Positions 1 to 7,919 of a stretch of 64,000 nucleotides of DNA are shown piece by piece. Where the stretch lies: NCBI GenBank assembly GCA_963791885.1, contig CAWBUL010000004.1:1-64000 (forward strand), read 5' to 3'. The notes under the pieces were generated by a model. The model was not told the origin of the DNA. It did not search any database and was given only the letters and a program-made list of their open reading frames with translations. A program made the translations under genes and the position numbers. Origin of the DNA: CAVSUZ01 sp963791885. Lineage in GTDB: Bacteria > Pseudomonadota > Alphaproteobacteria > Acetobacterales > Acetobacteraceae. Numbering within the stretch: the stretch's first letter is position 1; each line of letters opens with the position of its first letter.

Positions 1-628
1 ATCTCGGCCGACGACGACGTGGGTCGCAATGTCCGCTTCCGAGGGGCTGGCTTGGGCGCCTCAATGACGGGAATGGGCGCAAGCGGACCTGATCCCCGGA
101 TCTGAGTGCTGACCTCTCAGGCGACAAGACGAAGTTCACAGACCGCGGCGAGAGTCTTCTGGAAATTGACGTCGGGCGCCAGGCACATAGTTCGATACGT
201 GTCCAGGAAGGCCAGCAGGGTTTTCAATCTGGCTGCTCGCGAATAGCGGAGCCAGGTCGGCAAACATCATGGTCTTGGATGGGCGGGGGCCGCCGCCAGT
301 TGTCTTAATACCGATACCCGTCAGCCGGACCCGATCGGCCGCCGGTAGCAGCCACCCTTGGGCGGACTGGCAACAAGCGGCAGAACGGACATCGGTTCGA
401 CGCGGTTTCGATTTGTAGGACACGCAGCCACCATTCTTGAGACGCGATCATTTGTGTAGCGTAGCCGCTTCGGCTTGGGCATTGAGGGTCACAAGCGGTG
501 GCCGATAGGCTGTTGTTACGACCTTGTCGCCCGTTTCTCGCGGCTTTTTTGCGGATATGATGCGGACATTTTCCGAGGGGCTTTTCTTCGTTCCGTTCGG
601 CTGGGCTATTCTCTGAATGATTTCAGTG
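1..628. other. left chromosomal flank, no convincing intact gene
   Basis: This stretch lies outside the integrated element, downstream of the original tRNA-Thr 3' end. The open frames here are short and show no family I recognise. On the minus strand, 117-266 gives an open stretch of about 50 codons with no start. It ends in protein-like sequence (TLLAFLDTYRTMCLAPD near its middle, then a TGA stop), so it may be the tail of a decayed gene. On the plus strand, positions 1-104 are open in frame 1 to a TGA and could be the end of a gene cut by the window edge. I assign no function to either. Confidence 0.4.
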
Positions 629-684
629 TTTTACTGGTGCCGACGCTCGGAATTGAACCGAGGATCTACTGATTACGAATTAGT
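629..684. repeat. att direct repeat, left copy (displaced 3' end of tRNA-Thr)
   Basis: This 56-nt segment repeats 10642-10697 in the same orientation with 4 mismatches. It contains the CCA end, acceptor strand, T arm and anticodon arm of tRNA-Thr on the minus strand (TGGTGCCGACGCTCGGA at 635-651), but the D arm and 5' half are missing, so it is not a tRNA gene. Integration into the 3' half of a tRNA gene leaves exactly this kind of displaced fragment. It marks the left boundary of the element. Confidence 0.85.
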
Positions 685-789
685 GCTCAGCGCCTCGCAG
701 CCCTTTACCATCATTTACTAGACAGCCGCCTTTTCAATAACTTAGCCGCTATATCCTTTACGGTTATTTACGGCTATTGTGGCAATCCT

Positions 790-808
790 GTAGCAACAGC
801 GTAGCAAC
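790..808 (+). repeat. paired integrase arm-type site, left (GTAGCAAC x2)
   Basis: The octamer GTAGCAAC occurs at 790-797 and again at 801-808, an 11-bp period. The identical pair with the same period and orientation occurs at 10572-10579 and 10583-10590, near the other end of the element. Paired short direct repeats between the attachment core and the integrase gene are the usual layout of arm-type binding sites for tyrosine recombinases, so that role is inferred. Confidence 0.7.
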
Positions 809-848
809 GCCAGGGCCACTGATTCCGGCCGAGGAGCCACTGATCGCC

Positions 849-2063
849 ATGCCCGCCATCACCGATACCGCCATCCGTGCCGCCCTCAAGCGGGCCGCCG
901 ACAGCAAAGTAGCGCAGGTGCTGAAAGACCCCGCCCAGGTCGGCCTTGAGCTGCGCGTGGCACCCAGCGGCACACGGACGTGGCGCTTCCAGTACCGCAC
1001 GGCGTCCGGTCCCAGGCGCCACACGCTCGGCGCGCACTCGGATCAGCTCGGGCTCGCCCAGGCGCGCATCGCCGCCCGCAGCCTGCGCGAGGCGGTGCGC
1101 GAAGGACTCGATCCGGTCGCCGAGGCGCAGCGGAAGCGTACCGCCCAACGGGCTGGCGATACGCTCGCCTCACTCATCGAGCTGTACGAGCGCCAACGGG
1201 GCGGAGCGCTGAAGAGCTGGCCCGAATGTCGGCGCCGGATCGAGAGCGTGTTCGCGCGGCATCTTGAGCGGGCCGTTGCTGATCTCACCCTGCAAGCCTT
1301 GCAGCACACCGCCGATCATTGGCCCTCGAAACAGTCCGCCGCCGCCGCCTGCCGCTACATCCGCCCGATCCTGAAATGGGCGGCGCATCCCGGCCGCGGC
1401 TACGTGGCGCGGGATCTCATCTTGATCACCCCACCCGCCGTTGTGCGAAAGCGTCAACGCGTTCTCACGCGCGAGGAGCTCGCGCGGCTGCTGCCGGTGC
1501 TGCGGTGCTCGCCCAGCGCGTATGCGGCCGCGGCCGAGTTTATGTTGTTGACCGCGTGTCGACGGGATGAGGCGTGCGACGCTCGTTGGAAAGACGTCAA
1601 TCTCGATACCCGACTGTGGCGGTTGCCCGACGTGAAGAACACGAAGGGCGATGGCACAATCCGGGAGCACGTTGTGCCCTTATCAAAGCAAGCGGTCGCG
1701 CTCTTGCGGAACCGCCTTCCGGTAGAGCCTGATCCGGACGCGTTCGTATTCACCAGCGACGGCAGCAAGTTGGTGAACTGGCATCGCGCGACCAGGCGCC
1801 TCATGGCCGCGAGCAATACCGAGGGCTGGCATCGGCACGATCTGCGCCGGACGGCGGCAACGCTGCTGGGCGATATGGAAATTGAACCGCACGTCATCGA
1901 GGCCACGCTTGGGCATGTGTCGTTGCATTCGGAACTTGCGGCAACATACAACCTCGCCCGTTATCGTCCTCGGGTTGCCAAGGCGCTCCAACGTTTGGCT
2001 GACGTGCTCGATCGGATCACCGCCGGCGAGGGCCAAGTTGTGCCCCTGTTCAAATTCGAGTGA
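849..2063 (+). CDS. tyrosine recombinase / phage integrase
   Basis: Site-specific recombinase that would insert and excise the element at tRNA-Thr. I chose the ATG at 849 (MPAITDTAIRAALKRA); an in-frame start at 777 would overlap the arm-type repeats. The N-terminal part (about residues 1-80) resembles the arm-binding DUF4102-like domain of island integrases (GLELRVAPSGTRTWRFQY), followed by a core-binding domain and a C-terminal catalytic domain. Catalytic residues visible in the 404-residue product are R238/R239 in TACRRDE, H330 and R333 in HRHDLRRT, H356 in LGH and Y367. The gene lies just inside the left att repeat and points into the element. Length is normal for P4-like integrases, and nothing suggests it is broken. 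Confidence 0.93.
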   Translation: MPAITDTAIRAALKRAADSKVAQVLKDPAQVGLELRVAPSGTRTWRFQYRTASGPRRHTLGAHSDQLGLAQARIAARSLREAVREGLDPVAEAQRKRTAQRAGDTLASLIELYERQRGGALKSWPECRRRIESVFARHLERAVADLTLQALQHTADHWPSKQSAAAACRYIRPILKWAAHPGRGYVARDLILITPPAVVRKRQRVLTREELARLLPVLRCSPSAYAAAAEFMLLTACRRDEACDARWKDVNLDTRLWRLPDVKNTKGDGTIREHVVPLSKQAVALLRNRLPVEPDPDAFVFTSDGSKLVNWHRATRRLMAASNTEGWHRHDLRRTAATLLGDMEIEPHVIEATLGHVSLHSELAATYNLARYRPRVAKALQRLADVLDRITAGEGQVVPLFKFE

Positions 2064-2100
2064 TAGGACGATTTAGCGGATCGTCTACAACGTCCGTAGA

Positions 2101-2134
2101 AGTCCGCCACAGTCCGCCACAGTCCGCCACAGTC
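2101..2134 (+). repeat. iteron array, AGTCCGCCAC x3 plus partial
   Basis: Three perfect head-to-tail copies of the 10-mer AGTCCGCCAC fill 2101-2130, and a fourth begins at 2131 (AGTCC) before diverging. They sit in the 179-nt gap between the integrase stop and the small HTH gene at 2243. A 10-bp period places each copy on the same DNA face, as in operator or iteron arrays bound by a small DNA-binding protein. Binding by the neighbouring HTH protein is inference. Confidence 0.75.
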
Positions 2135-2242
2135 CACAGCGCACTTTATTCGTGTTTCTCGGCGCTTCGATCAGTATTGACTGATCCGTTTACTGCGACC
2201 GCCGTCGCCGCTCATGATGATCCACGGTCAACGGAGGTCATC

Positions 2243-2533
2243 ATGGGTCGAGAAAGGAAGCGCAAGAAGGTCACGGCTCCGAAAACCAGCCGGCTGATCC
2301 CACCGACAATCCATTCGGAATGGGCAACGATTAAAGGTTGGTGTGCGTTGGTCGGCATGAGTGAGGGGGCTGTTTACAACGCGATAAGCCGTGGCGATCT
2401 GGAAACGAGAAAGCTGGGAAAGCGCGTGCTTATCCGCGTGCCGGCGGGCCTTGCGTGGCTCGATAGCCTGCCGCCGGCGACCGTGCGACTGGCGCGTGCA
2501 CCGCGCCGCGACGCCCCGTCTCCCGCCCCATAA
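2243..2533 (+). CDS. small HTH / AlpA- or excisionase-like DNA-binding protein
   Basis: A 96-residue basic protein starting at the ATG at 2243, preceded by a strong GGAGG at 2233-2237; an upstream in-frame start at 2060 would run through the iterons and is less likely. Residues about 24-75 (WATIKGWCALVGMSEGAVYN followed by AISRGDLETRKLGKRVLIRV) have the helix-turn-helix/winged arrangement of MerR-AlpA-Xis-type excisionases, including the 'G-x-L-x-x-x-K-x-G-x-R' wing. The tail is Pro/Arg/Ala rich. Position between integrase and replication genes matches the AlpA regulator of P4-like satellites, so it probably controls excision or the replication operon. Confidence 0.65.
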   Translation: MGRERKRKKVTAPKTSRLIPPTIHSEWATIKGWCALVGMSEGAVYNAISRGDLETRKLGKRVLIRVPAGLAWLDSLPPATVRLARAPRRDAPSPAP

Positions 2534-2662
2534 GAAAAGCCCCCGCGATGGGGATCGCGAGGGCAAGAAAACGTATGGTGTGTCCCTTCGAAGCACATCG
2601 TTGCAGTCAATGCAACCCCCCACATCATCCCCACCGCGGCGGCATTCCGGAGGAACACCCGA

Positions 2663-2923
2663 ATGCCCGCTCGTTACTCAAGCGGCTCAACGCCCGTCCT
2701 GTCGCGCTGGATCGACGCCCTTCATGCGCTGCCTGTGCGCGTGTTTGCGGGTTTTCTGGATGACTTGATCACACGCTGCCCCGAATCCCGTGTGCATATC
2801 GATCTGCTGCTCAGTCGCTACGCGGAGGCCGAGCCGGAGGTGCTCCGTCTCTCCGGCGCCGATCGCTGGCCGCCAATAGTCCGGCTGGTGCCGCCCGACG
2901 ATGACCCGGAGAGCGGGTCATGA
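2663..2923 (+). CDS. hypothetical protein coupled to the SF3 helicase
   Basis: An 86-residue acidic-tailed protein (MPARYSSGSTPVLSRWIDAL at the start, PPDDDPESGS at the end) with no recognised domain. Its stop overlaps the start of the downstream helicase gene in an ATGA arrangement (2920-2923), so the two are probably co-translated. The middle (VRVFAGFLDDLITRCPESRV) looks helical. It may be an accessory replication or regulatory factor of the element, but that is only from position. Confidence 0.6.
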   Translation: MPARYSSGSTPVLSRWIDALHALPVRVFAGFLDDLITRCPESRVHIDLLLSRYAEAEPEVLRLSGADRWPPIVRLVPPDDDPESGS

Positions 2924-4395
2924 GCGGCGATCCCGAGCCGCACGAAAGCAAAGCGCCCTCACAGGACGGGATCGAGCAACCGCAGCAGCGCCACCGTCGC
3001 CGTAGCAACGGCAAGGATCAGCTGGATATGCCGGTGCGATTCAGCGAGGACGCGCTCGCCGTTTTGTTCACCGCCGAACATGCCGAAACCCTGGTCTATG
3101 TCCACGAATGGGGCATGTGGCTGCGCTGGGAAGACGGCCGCTGGCGCGAGGATCATGCGGTGCGCGTGTTCGACGCCGCCCGCGTGATCTGCAGGCGCGA
3201 AGGCAACGCCGCCGCCAGCAGCATCCCCAAGACCGGCAAGATGATCGCCGCGACGATCAACAAAGCCGCGGCGATCGCCGCCATCGAACAACTCGCACGC
3301 CACCACGACAAGCATGTGCGCGCCGGCGGCGTCTTCGATGGCGACCCGATGAAGCTGAACACGCCGTTCAACAGCCTCGATCTGTCCGACACCATCACGC
3401 CGGAGCGGCCGCATCGAAGCCGGGATTACATGACCCGAACAACAACGGTCACCGCGGCGGAGGTCGCCAATTGCCCGGCATGGGTCAGCTTCATCAACCG
3501 CATCATGGACCAGGATCTGGAGATGGTGCGCTATCTACAGCGCGTGTGCGGCTACATGCTCACCGGCAGCGTCAAGGAACATGCGCTGTTTTTTGGCCAC
3601 GGCTTGGGCGGCAACGGCAAAACGACTTTCACCAACGTGTTGCTCGGCATCCTCGGCACCGGCCCGTCCGGCTACAGCGCGGCGGCCCCGATCAGCACGT
3701 TTACCGCCAGCCGGACCGAACAGCATCCGACCGATCTCGCCATGCTGCGCGGCGTGCGCTGCGTCATCGCACAGGAAACCGAAGAAGGCCGGTCCTGGGC
3801 GATCTCGAAGATCAAGATGATGACCGGCGGGGATCTGATCTCCGCGCGCCTCATGCGGCAGGATTTCTTCACCTATCAACCGCAATTCAAGCTGTTCATC
3901 GCCGGCAACCACAAGCCGATGCTGCGCAGCGTCGATGAGGCGACCCGGCGGCGGCTCCACCTGATCCCGTTCACCGTGACGATCCCGCGGGAGGAACGCG
4001 ATCCCAAGCTCAGCGAGAAGCTGCAAGCCGAATACCCCGGCATCCTGCGCTGGATGGTCGAGGGCTGCGTCGCCTGGCAGGTCGGCGGCCTCAATCCGCC
4101 GCCGACAGTGATCGCGGCGACGGAGGCCTACCTTGTCAATGAAGATAGCGTCGCCGCCTGGATCGGCGAGTGCTGCTGGGTGGACAAGGGCCATTACGAC
4201 ACCCTGGTCAACCTGTTCGCCTCCTGGAAGTCATGGGCGGAAGCCAATGGCGAGCGCGTCGGGCAGCGCAAGGAGCTGGCCAAGGCGCTCGACGGCCGGC
4301 CGGAGCTGACCCGGCGGGAGAACCGGGACGGGCGCGCCGGCTGGGATGGGCTCGCCGTCATACCGCCCGCACTGCCCTCATGGTTGCCCCCATGA
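2920..4395 (+). CDS. phage/plasmid P4-family SF3 helicase (D5-like primase-helicase)
   Basis: A 491-residue replication protein. Residues about 45-150 resemble the D5_N region and about 215-420 form a superfamily 3 helicase: Walker A GLGGNGKT at 228-235, an acidic Walker B-like ETEEGRSW, and the sensor-like KLFIAGNHKP. The C-terminus (about 425-491) looks like the poxvirus D5/P4 C-terminal winged helix. I see no N-terminal prim-pol or TOPRIM domain, so priming may depend on the host or on another protein. It would drive autonomous replication after excision. It overlaps the upstream ORF by 4 nt, and the nested inverted repeat at 4404-4504 begins 9 nt after its stop. Confidence 0.9.
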   Translation: MSGDPEPHESKAPSQDGIEQPQQRHRRRSNGKDQLDMPVRFSEDALAVLFTAEHAETLVYVHEWGMWLRWEDGRWREDHAVRVFDAARVICRREGNAAASSIPKTGKMIAATINKAAAIAAIEQLARHHDKHVRAGGVFDGDPMKLNTPFNSLDLSDTITPERPHRSRDYMTRTTTVTAAEVANCPAWVSFINRIMDQDLEMVRYLQRVCGYMLTGSVKEHALFFGHGLGGNGKTTFTNVLLGILGTGPSGYSAAAPISTFTASRTEQHPTDLAMLRGVRCVIAQETEEGRSWAISKIKMMTGGDLISARLMRQDFFTYQPQFKLFIAGNHKPMLRSVDEATRRRLHLIPFTVTIPREERDPKLSEKLQAEYPGILRWMVEGCVAWQVGGLNPPPTVIAATEAYLVNEDSVAAWIGECCWVDKGHYDTLVNLFASWKSWAEANGERVGQRKELAKALDGRPELTRRENRDGRAGWDGLAVIPPALPSWLPP

Positions 4396-4403
4396 GAGGG
4401 AGC

Positions 4404-4504
4404 GCGGAGGTTGCGGAGTCAGCTTAGGGTTCCCTACGTGTCACGCGCGCGCATGATACGCGCGCGTATACGCCGGAACCCTTTTCAACCTCTGCAACCT
4501 CCGC
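4404..4504. repeat. 101-nt nested triple inverted repeat, possible origin or structured RNA
   Basis: Three perfect inverted repeats are nested around one centre. The outer arms are GCGGAGGTTGC (4404-4414) and GCAACCTCCGC (4494-4504), the middle arms AGGGTTCC (4426-4433) and GGAACCCT (4475-4482), and the inner arms ACGCGCGCG (4443-4451) and CGCGCGCGT (4459-4467) around a 7-nt loop. The structure starts just after the helicase stop. It could be a replication origin used by the helicase, a structured RNA, or a terminator for the helicase operon (the middle arm ends in CCCTTTT). Confidence 0.75.
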
Positions 4505-4913
4505 ATCCGTGCGGAAAAGAAACAACTATCCATTCCAGAGGCCCTGTACCTCCGGGGGTTTCAGGGGGCAGCGCCCCCTGGGATCACGCGAAGCGGAACC
4601 AAGCCACAAGGCACGCGGCCGGGCTTCGCCCGACGTCTGGGTCTCGGCAGGGGCTCCGCCCCCGCACCCCCCGGAGTATCAGCCTCTGGAATGTTGGCTT
4701 GGCGTGGGGGCTGGTCGTAAGATCGGCGGCCGGACCGCTGGAGAGCATAGGCCGCGCCGACGGAATGGCCGCGCCGGCGTCATAGAACCGGCGCGGTTTC
4801 CCCATCGAGGGGCCCAGGCCATGCCATGAGCAAGAAGCGGGTCAAGATCAGGCCGGATGACGGCGTACTGGCGGCCCTGGCAGCCGCCCGCCGCTTCGAG
4901 ATATTGCGTGAAT
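4505..4913. other. non-coding stretch with further hairpins and one copy of a dispersed repeat
   Basis: I see no convincing gene here. There is a perfect hairpin at 4562-4580 (CAGGGGGC, AGC loop, GCCCCCTG), shorter GC hairpins at about 4616-4665, and at 4650-4702 one copy of a ~52-nt repeat (GGGGCTCCGCC ... GGAGTATCAGCCTCTGGAATG) whose second copy is at 10478-10527. A plus-strand ORF from 4826 (MSKKRVKIRPDDGVLAAL) would run tail-to-tail 128 nt into the leftward gene ending at 4914; I do not call it. Confidence 0.55.
4650..4702 (+). repeat. dispersed ~52-nt repeat, copy 1
   Basis: GGGGCTCCGCC at the 5' end followed by ACCCC, then GGAGTAT-(CA)GCCTCTGGAATGTTGG. It aligns with 10478-10527 with a few substitutions and short gaps. 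The 5' part is a GC hairpin resembling the GGGCTCTGCCCC-GGACCCCGGAGTAT elements that recur in other alphaproteobacterial genomes. Within this window both copies lie inside the element. Confidence 0.6.
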
Positions 4914-5645
4914 TCAGACTTGCGGAGCGAGCTGCGCTGCGAGCCAGCGCGCCGCGGCCGCGATGTCCCCCTCGCCGGTCACGTGGATCGCCGCCCGGAT
5001 CAGCCGGGCCGCCTGGAAGGTCCGCCGCTGATACCGCCTGATCGTCCGGAGGGTGCCGTCATCCGCCAGCCGCTCGGTCAGCGAGGGCGGCAGCACGACG
5101 GCGGCCGCGGCATGCCCGTTGAGCACGGCCGGCGCTGACATCCTGCCATCCAGCACGGCGAAGAACCGGTGCTGCGGCACCCCGCCGAGGAGGCATGCTT
5201 CGCGCAGCGCCGCGTAGAAAATGCGGGCCCGGGTGGTCCCCTTGGTGAGGCGCCATTCCTCCCGCTCCAGCCGTGCTTGCAGCCACCCCTGCCGCCCCCG
5301 GCCGGGCCGCAAGCGGGCCGCTTCGATCTGCCGCTCAAGGGCCATGCGGGCCAGGATCATGCCTTCCATCCCGGCCTGCGCCGCAAGCAGGTGCCGGGCG
5401 GCGGCGGACGTGGGGGCGCGTAGGGCCGCCCCAGCAAGGCGCCAGGGCCGGCCGGGCGGCGGCGGCAGTAGGACGGCCACCAGCACCCCGGCGGCTTCAG
5501 CGGCCCGGATTTCCGGGTCATCGCGCACGTTGGCGGCCGGGAGGCCCGTGGTGCCCTGGGGGCCAAGGTAGCGCCGGGCGCCGCCGGGAAGCGGCAGCCA
5601 GACAGGGCGGCCCGGAAGCGTGTTGCGGAGAAAGATTTGCTCCAT
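4914..5645 (-). CDS. hypothetical protein of the element
   Basis: A leftward gene; I start it at the ATG at 5645 (MEQIFLRNTLPGRPVWLPLP), giving 243 residues. An upstream in-frame start at 5753 would add a low-complexity leader. Residues 1-60 (FLRNTLPGRPVWLPLPGG followed by RDDPEIRAAEAAGVLVAVL) have the 'decoration' pattern of small phage structural proteins, a short strand-rich segment followed by DPEIRAAEAAGVL. The rest is Arg/Ala-rich and helical (LERQIEAARLRPGRGRQGWL). No family is recognised. It is transcribed against the structural module, which is unusual for a virion gene, so its role is open. Confidence 0.6.
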   Translation of the reverse strand: MEQIFLRNTLPGRPVWLPLPGGARRYLGPQGTTGLPAANVRDDPEIRAAEAAGVLVAVLLPPPPGRPWRLAGAALRAPTSAAARHLLAAQAGMEGMILARMALERQIEAARLRPGRGRQGWLQARLEREEWRLTKGTTRARIFYAALREACLLGGVPQHRFFAVLDGRMSAPAVLNGHAAAAVVLPPSLTERLADDGTLRTIRRYQRRTFQAARLIRAAIHVTGEGDIAAAARWLAAQLAPQV

Positions 5646-5845
5646 CCGCCCCCCGATCGGCCGCGATCCTGCCGCGAGCGTAGCCGATCCGCCGGGAAAT
5701 TGGCGAGACGCGGGCCGGCCCCGTTCTGTTCCACAGCCGGGCCGATCGCCCAAAATCGGTCGATTTCGCCGCCGGGAAAAAACGCCTTGCCGCGCCCGTC
5801 CTGGGGGAAAAGCTTTCCTAAACTGACCCCCTTACCCCCTGCGGC
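5646..5845. other. short non-coding gap upstream of the leftward orphan
   Basis: Between the start of the leftward gene at 5645 and the terminator-like hairpin at 5846 I see no gene. The segment is less GC-skewed than its neighbours (CGCCGGGAAAAAACGCC, GGGGGAAAAGCTTTCC) and probably holds the promoter of the 4914-5645 gene. Confidence 0.4.
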
Positions 5846-5872
5846 AAAAACCTGCCGAATCGGCAGGGTTTT
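5846..5872 (-). terminator. Rho-independent terminator for the small leftward ORF
   Basis: CCTGCCGA and TCGGCAGG form a perfect 8-bp stem around a single A (5851-5867). Read on the minus strand the stem is followed by GGTTTTTGCC, a five-T tract. It lies about 10 nt downstream of the stop of the minus-strand ORF 5882-6028, which supports that ORF being expressed. The plus strand also has GTTTT after the stem, so it may work both ways. Confidence 0.7.
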
Positions 5873-5881
5873 CTCGAGCCG

Positions 5882-6028
5882 TCACCCCCGGTCCCAAATA
5901 GATTGCGCCGCCGCGGCGGGCTGCTCATAGTCAGTTTGCGCAGGCTGCGGAAACTGAACATAGTCCCAAGCGCCGCTGGCAGCGCGATAAGCCCGCCCAA
6001 ACAAGCGCTGCTGCATGCGACGGGACAT
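5882..6028 (-). CDS. small hypothetical protein (48 aa)
   Basis: A minus-strand ORF starting MSRRMQQRLFGRAYRAASGA and ending with QPAAAAQSIWDRG. The N-terminal half is basic and amphipathic, the C-terminal half is Pro/Gln/Ala rich with aromatic residues. An AGGAG lies about 15 nt upstream, a little far for a ribosome site. The best support is the intrinsic terminator placed directly behind its stop. It lies divergent from the capsid gene (6092) and could be a regulator or leader product. The frame is also open further upstream, so the start is uncertain. Confidence 0.45.
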   Translation of the reverse strand: MSRRMQQRLFGRAYRAASGAWDYVQFPQPAQTDYEQPAAAAQSIWDRG

Positions 6029-6091
6029 GCGGGATGACGTCGGCTCCTGAGGCTTCCGCCTCGGCGCCTTCTGCTTGCCCAAGGTCCCGCC

Positions 6092-7915
6092 ATGCCAACG
6101 ACGACGCTGCATCGCCGCGATCTCTACATCCCGCACCGCCCGAGTGTCATCGGCGACGGCGCGGAACGGCGCATCCGCGCGGTCGCCAACACCGCCGACC
6201 TCGATCGCTACGGCACCGTGGTTGAGCCGGCCGGGATGCGTCCGGTCCGTGGGTCCGTGCCGCTGCTGTTCGGCCACGACCACACCCAGCCGGTCGGCCG
6301 GATCGAGTTTGTCGATCGCAATGAGGAGCGCATCGAGTTCGAGGCGGCGATCACCGACGACGAGACCTGGCAGGCAGTACGCGACGGCATCCTGACCGGC
6401 GTGAGCATCGGCTTCATCGCGCATCACTGGACCGAGGAAGACGGCACGATCTTCATCGACGACTGGGAGCTGGTCGAGATCAGCCTGGTCGCCTGCCCCG
6501 CCAACGAGCAAGCGCTCATCATGGAGTTACGCAGTGCCATGGAACAGTCAGTGTTCGGCAACCGCGCGCAGCGGACGCCCGATCCGCAGCCGGAGCCGCA
6601 GCGGCCCGCCAGCACGCGCACGGTGACGCGGGCGCAGACCGTCACGGTCTATCCCAACACCGAGCCGCGCACCGACGGCTACAACCGCGGCGGACGCGAG
6701 CCGTCGCAGCAGGTGTTCCGCGAGGTGCCGGCACACCGGCCGGAGTGGGGCACGCCGCTGCCGAACCCGATGCTGGCGCTGCGCCGCCCGATGCACGTCA
6801 GCGTCGGCACGGTGATCGCCACACGGCTTGCGGGGGCCGAGCTGCACGGGCTGGAGGGCGAGGTCTGCCGCGAGTTGCAGGCGCGCTCCTACGGCCCGGC
6901 GCATGGCGATATCCGAATCCCGGCGGCGGTGTTTCAGAAGCGCGCGCTCTCGACCGATCTCGGCTCGGCCGCCGCGCTGAGCCCGGAGGCCTGGCTGCAA
7001 CAGATGCTCGACGACGTGGCCGCAGCCCGGCGCTGGGGCACGCTGTCACCGCGGCTCGGCTTCACCGTGGTCAGCACGATGAGGGAGACCATCCACATCC
7101 CGAAGCGGCTGACCGTGCTCGATGCCGAGTGGCAGGCGAAGGACGCTGATGCGGCGGAATTCGACACCACGTTCGGCGAGGATGAGCTGGGCCCGCGCTA
7201 CATCGGCACCACGACGACGCTGCGGCGGAGCGCGATCCGCTATGCCGATCCGGCGGCCGACACCATCATCACGGCCGACATTCGGCGCGCGCTCGATGAC
7301 CGGGTGGATCAGGCGGTGCTGTTCGGCACCGGCGTCGGCAATCTCCCGCAAGGTCTGCTCACACAACAGCCGGCAGGGCTGGTGATCAACAAGGCGGGCA
7401 CGCCGATCGAGACGCCGGACCTGTTCGCGCTGAAGAACCTGATGATGACCACGTGGAAGCTCGATGACAGCGCGAACGGCCTGCGCTGGTGCGGCAATCC
7501 GGCGCTGATCGATCGGCTGCGCGTGACCAGCAAGAAGGTGGTGCCCGGAGGGGCGGTCAACGAATGGACGGCCGGCGTGGTCAGCTTCGACAGCGGGGAG
7601 GGCCTGTTGCTCTCGATCCCGCTGATCCAGTCCGGCCGGCTGGGAGCGAACGCGGCACCGAACGCCGGTACCTACGATCTGCATCTGATCGCACCAGAGA
7701 TGGGCGTCATCGCGTATTTCGGTGGCGCAGCGGTGGATCTGCTGATCGATCCCTACACGCTGAGCACGTCCGGCGCGGTGCGCATCACCGCGTTCCTCGA
7801 TGTCAACACCGTGGCGCGCGATCCGAACATCGACAGCGTGATCCGCAACGCTTCCATCGTCGATCCGGTGGTGCCACGGGCGCCGGAGCCGGCACCGCGG
7901 AGCAAGAACGGCTGA
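6092..7915 (+). CDS. HK97-family prohead protease fused to major capsid protein
   Basis: A 607-residue fusion. Residues about 5-150 are an HK97-type prohead protease (peptidase U35/S78): SVPLLFGHDH carries the catalytic His (about 62), LTGVSIGF the catalytic Ser (about 105), followed by the diagnostic ELVEISLVACPANEQALI. A Pro/Gln/Arg-rich linker (about 155-215) may serve as the scaffold/delta region. Residues about 215-590 are an HK97-fold capsid protein (TLRRSAIRYADPAADTII; DLFALKNLMMTTWK; LDVNTVARDPNID). The protease would have to cleave itself from the capsid subunit during maturation. Such fusions are known but uncommon. The portal gene starts 5 nt after its stop, and the order (protease-capsid before portal) differs from the usual portal-protease-capsid order. 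Confidence 0.93.
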   Translation: MPTTTLHRRDLYIPHRPSVIGDGAERRIRAVANTADLDRYGTVVEPAGMRPVRGSVPLLFGHDHTQPVGRIEFVDRNEERIEFEAAITDDETWQAVRDGILTGVSIGFIAHHWTEEDGTIFIDDWELVEISLVACPANEQALIMELRSAMEQSVFGNRAQRTPDPQPEPQRPASTRTVTRAQTVTVYPNTEPRTDGYNRGGREPSQQVFREVPAHRPEWGTPLPNPMLALRRPMHVSVGTVIATRLAGAELHGLEGEVCRELQARSYGPAHGDIRIPAAVFQKRALSTDLGSAAALSPEAWLQQMLDDVAAARRWGTLSPRLGFTVVSTMRETIHIPKRLTVLDAEWQAKDADAAEFDTTFGEDELGPRYIGTTTTLRRSAIRYADPAADTIITADIRRALDDRVDQAVLFGTGVGNLPQGLLTQQPAGLVINKAGTPIETPDLFALKNLMMTTWKLDDSANGLRWCGNPALIDRLRVTSKKVVPGGAVNEWTAGVVSFDSGEGLLLSIPLIQSGRLGANAAPNAGTYDLHLIAPEMGVIAYFGGAAVDLLIDPYTLSTSGAVRITAFLDVNTVARDPNIDSVIRNASIVDPVVPRAPEPAPRSKNG

Positions 7916-7919
7916 CCCC

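Noticed and set aside
475..672. 65-codon ORF across the left att repeat
   Set aside because: It reads through the tRNA remnant (VPTLGIEPRIY is the translated tRNA 3' end) and has no other support.
629..684. Second tRNA-Thr gene
   Set aside because: Only the 3' half matches; the D arm and 5' acceptor strand are missing, so it is an attachment-site remnant.
4826..5041. 71-codon plus-strand ORF starting MSKKRVKIRPDDGVLAAL
   Set aside because: The first 30 residues look plausible, but the rest lies antisense to the leftward gene ending at 4914 and turns into Arg/Pro-rich shadow sequence. It could be a stub, but support is too weak.
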